Shown here: positions 5,608-6,187 of the stretch, one piece after another
Numbering within the stretch: the stretch's first letter is position 1
Layout of the letters: every line of letters starts with the position of its first letter
From: Helicobacteraceae bacterium
GTDB taxonomy: Bacteria > Campylobacterota > Campylobacteria > Campylobacterales > Sulfurimonadaceae
NCBI GenBank assembly: GCA_027081565.1
Contig: JALWKG010000089.1
Location: forward strand, 1-6,187
Direction of reading: 5' to 3'
Length of the DNA: 6,187 nucleotides
Notes under the pieces: model-generated
Databases searched by the model: none
Seen by the model: only the letters and a program-made list of their open reading frames with translations
What the model was told of the DNA's origin: nothing
Made by a program: the position numbers and the translations under genes

Positions 5608-6187
5608 TGATATTAGATGAGATAATTGTAAAAACAAAAGAGGACTTGGCCAAGAGAGAAAAAGATTTTTCTATGGAGTGGTTAGGCCGTTCACTTGCAT
5701 TTAATGCCCGTGCTCCTAGAGATGTCTTTCCTTATTTAAAGGCAACAGAAGAGGACAAGTACCGTATTATCAGTGAGGTTAAAAAAGCGAGTCCTTCTAA
5801 GGGTGTGATCCGTGAAGACTTTGATCCTTTGGCTATTGGTCAGGCTTATGAACGGGGTGGTGCGAGTGCGATCTCTGTTTTAACGGAACCACATTACTTT
5901 CAGGGAAGCCTTGAGTATCTCTCTGGGCTTCGTCGTTACGTGGGTATTCCTCTTTTACGTAAAGATTTTATTGTTTCTGAGTACCAACTCCTTGAAGCTT
6001 TAGTACATGGTGCAGACTTTGTGCTGCTTATAGCAGCAGCACTCTCTAGAAAAGAGCTGAAAAACCTGTTGAACTATACCCGACACTTAGGGATGGAAGC
6101 TCTCGTCGAGGTACATGACAAGGCTGATCTGACAAAAGCGATTTACGCAGGTGCTGATATTATTGGTATCAACCATAGAAATCTACA
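5607..6187 (+). CDS. trpC: Indole-3-glycerol-phosphate synthase, 3' end outside the window
   Basis: Catalyses ring closure and decarboxylation of 1-(2-carboxyphenylamino)-1-deoxyribulose 5-phosphate to indole-3-glycerol phosphate in tryptophan synthesis; cytosolic, (beta/alpha)8 barrel. The visible 193 residues cover about three quarters of the usual 255-265. Signature elements: IISEVKKASPSKG (54-66), containing Glu57, Lys59 and Ser62 of the active site; SVLTEPHYFQGS (90-101); LLRKDFI (116-122), where Lys119 should be the general acid; EALVEVH (164-170), where Glu168 should be the general base; and GINHRNL (187-193), where Asn189 matches the conserved substrate-binding Asn. His190 stands where Asn is more usual (GINNRNL). 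The last complete codon ends at 6185; the phosphate-binding C-terminal strands are missing. No other trp gene is in view, so this trpC appears detached from a trp operon, at least on its upstream side. Confidence 0.97.
   Translation, partial: MILDEIIVKTKEDLAKREKDFSMEWLGRSLAFNARAPRDVFPYLKATEEDKYRIISEVKKASPSKGVIREDFDPLAIGQAYERGGASAISVLTEPHYFQGSLEYLSGLRRYVGIPLLRKDFIVSEYQLLEALVHGADFVLLIAAALSRKELKNLLNYTRHLGMEALVEVHDKADLTKAIYAGADIIGINHRNL

Overview
The window looks like a piece of a Campylobacterota chromosome, probably a free-living Sulfurovum- or Sulfurimonas-like organism. This is inferred from the moderately AT-rich, lysine-rich coding style, the tightly packed overlapping genes, the KdsB and TrpC sequence style, the monohaem cytochrome c, and a trpC placed outside a trp operon next to a lipoprotein gene. 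The genus is a guess. Nothing mobile is visible: no insertion sequence, transposase, integrase, CRISPR array, tRNA or rRNA.

Layout from left to right: (1) a plus-strand gene (72-1361) for a secreted protein with two PKD domains between uncharacterised flanks; (2) a short convergent junction with a weak stem-loop; (3) three minus-strand genes, read from the right as kdsB (CMP-Kdo synthetase), an abutting lipoprotein gene, then after 116 bp a small periplasmic cytochrome c; (4) a 60-bp divergent intergenic region with two perfect TATAAT -10 boxes in mirror arrangement; (5) a plus-strand cluster of overlapping genes: a TrmN6/YfiC-like tRNA adenine-N6 methyltransferase, a YkgJ-family cysteine-cluster protein, a TPR lipoprotein, and trpC, which runs off the right edge.

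Functionally this is mostly core metabolism and envelope biology: Kdo activation for lipopolysaccharide, tRNA modification, tryptophan synthesis, and exported proteins of unknown role. The plus-strand genes overlap by 13 (or 1), 8 and 1 nt, so they are very likely co-transcribed and translationally coupled. kdsB and its lipoprotein partner are separated by zero bases and lie in the same frame. The best leads are the mirror-symmetric bidirectional promoter, the kdsB TAG|GTG junction, and the functionally mixed trmN6-ykgJ-TPR-trpC cluster. I see no clear evidence of a wholly new system such as a defence island, biosynthetic cluster or mobile element.
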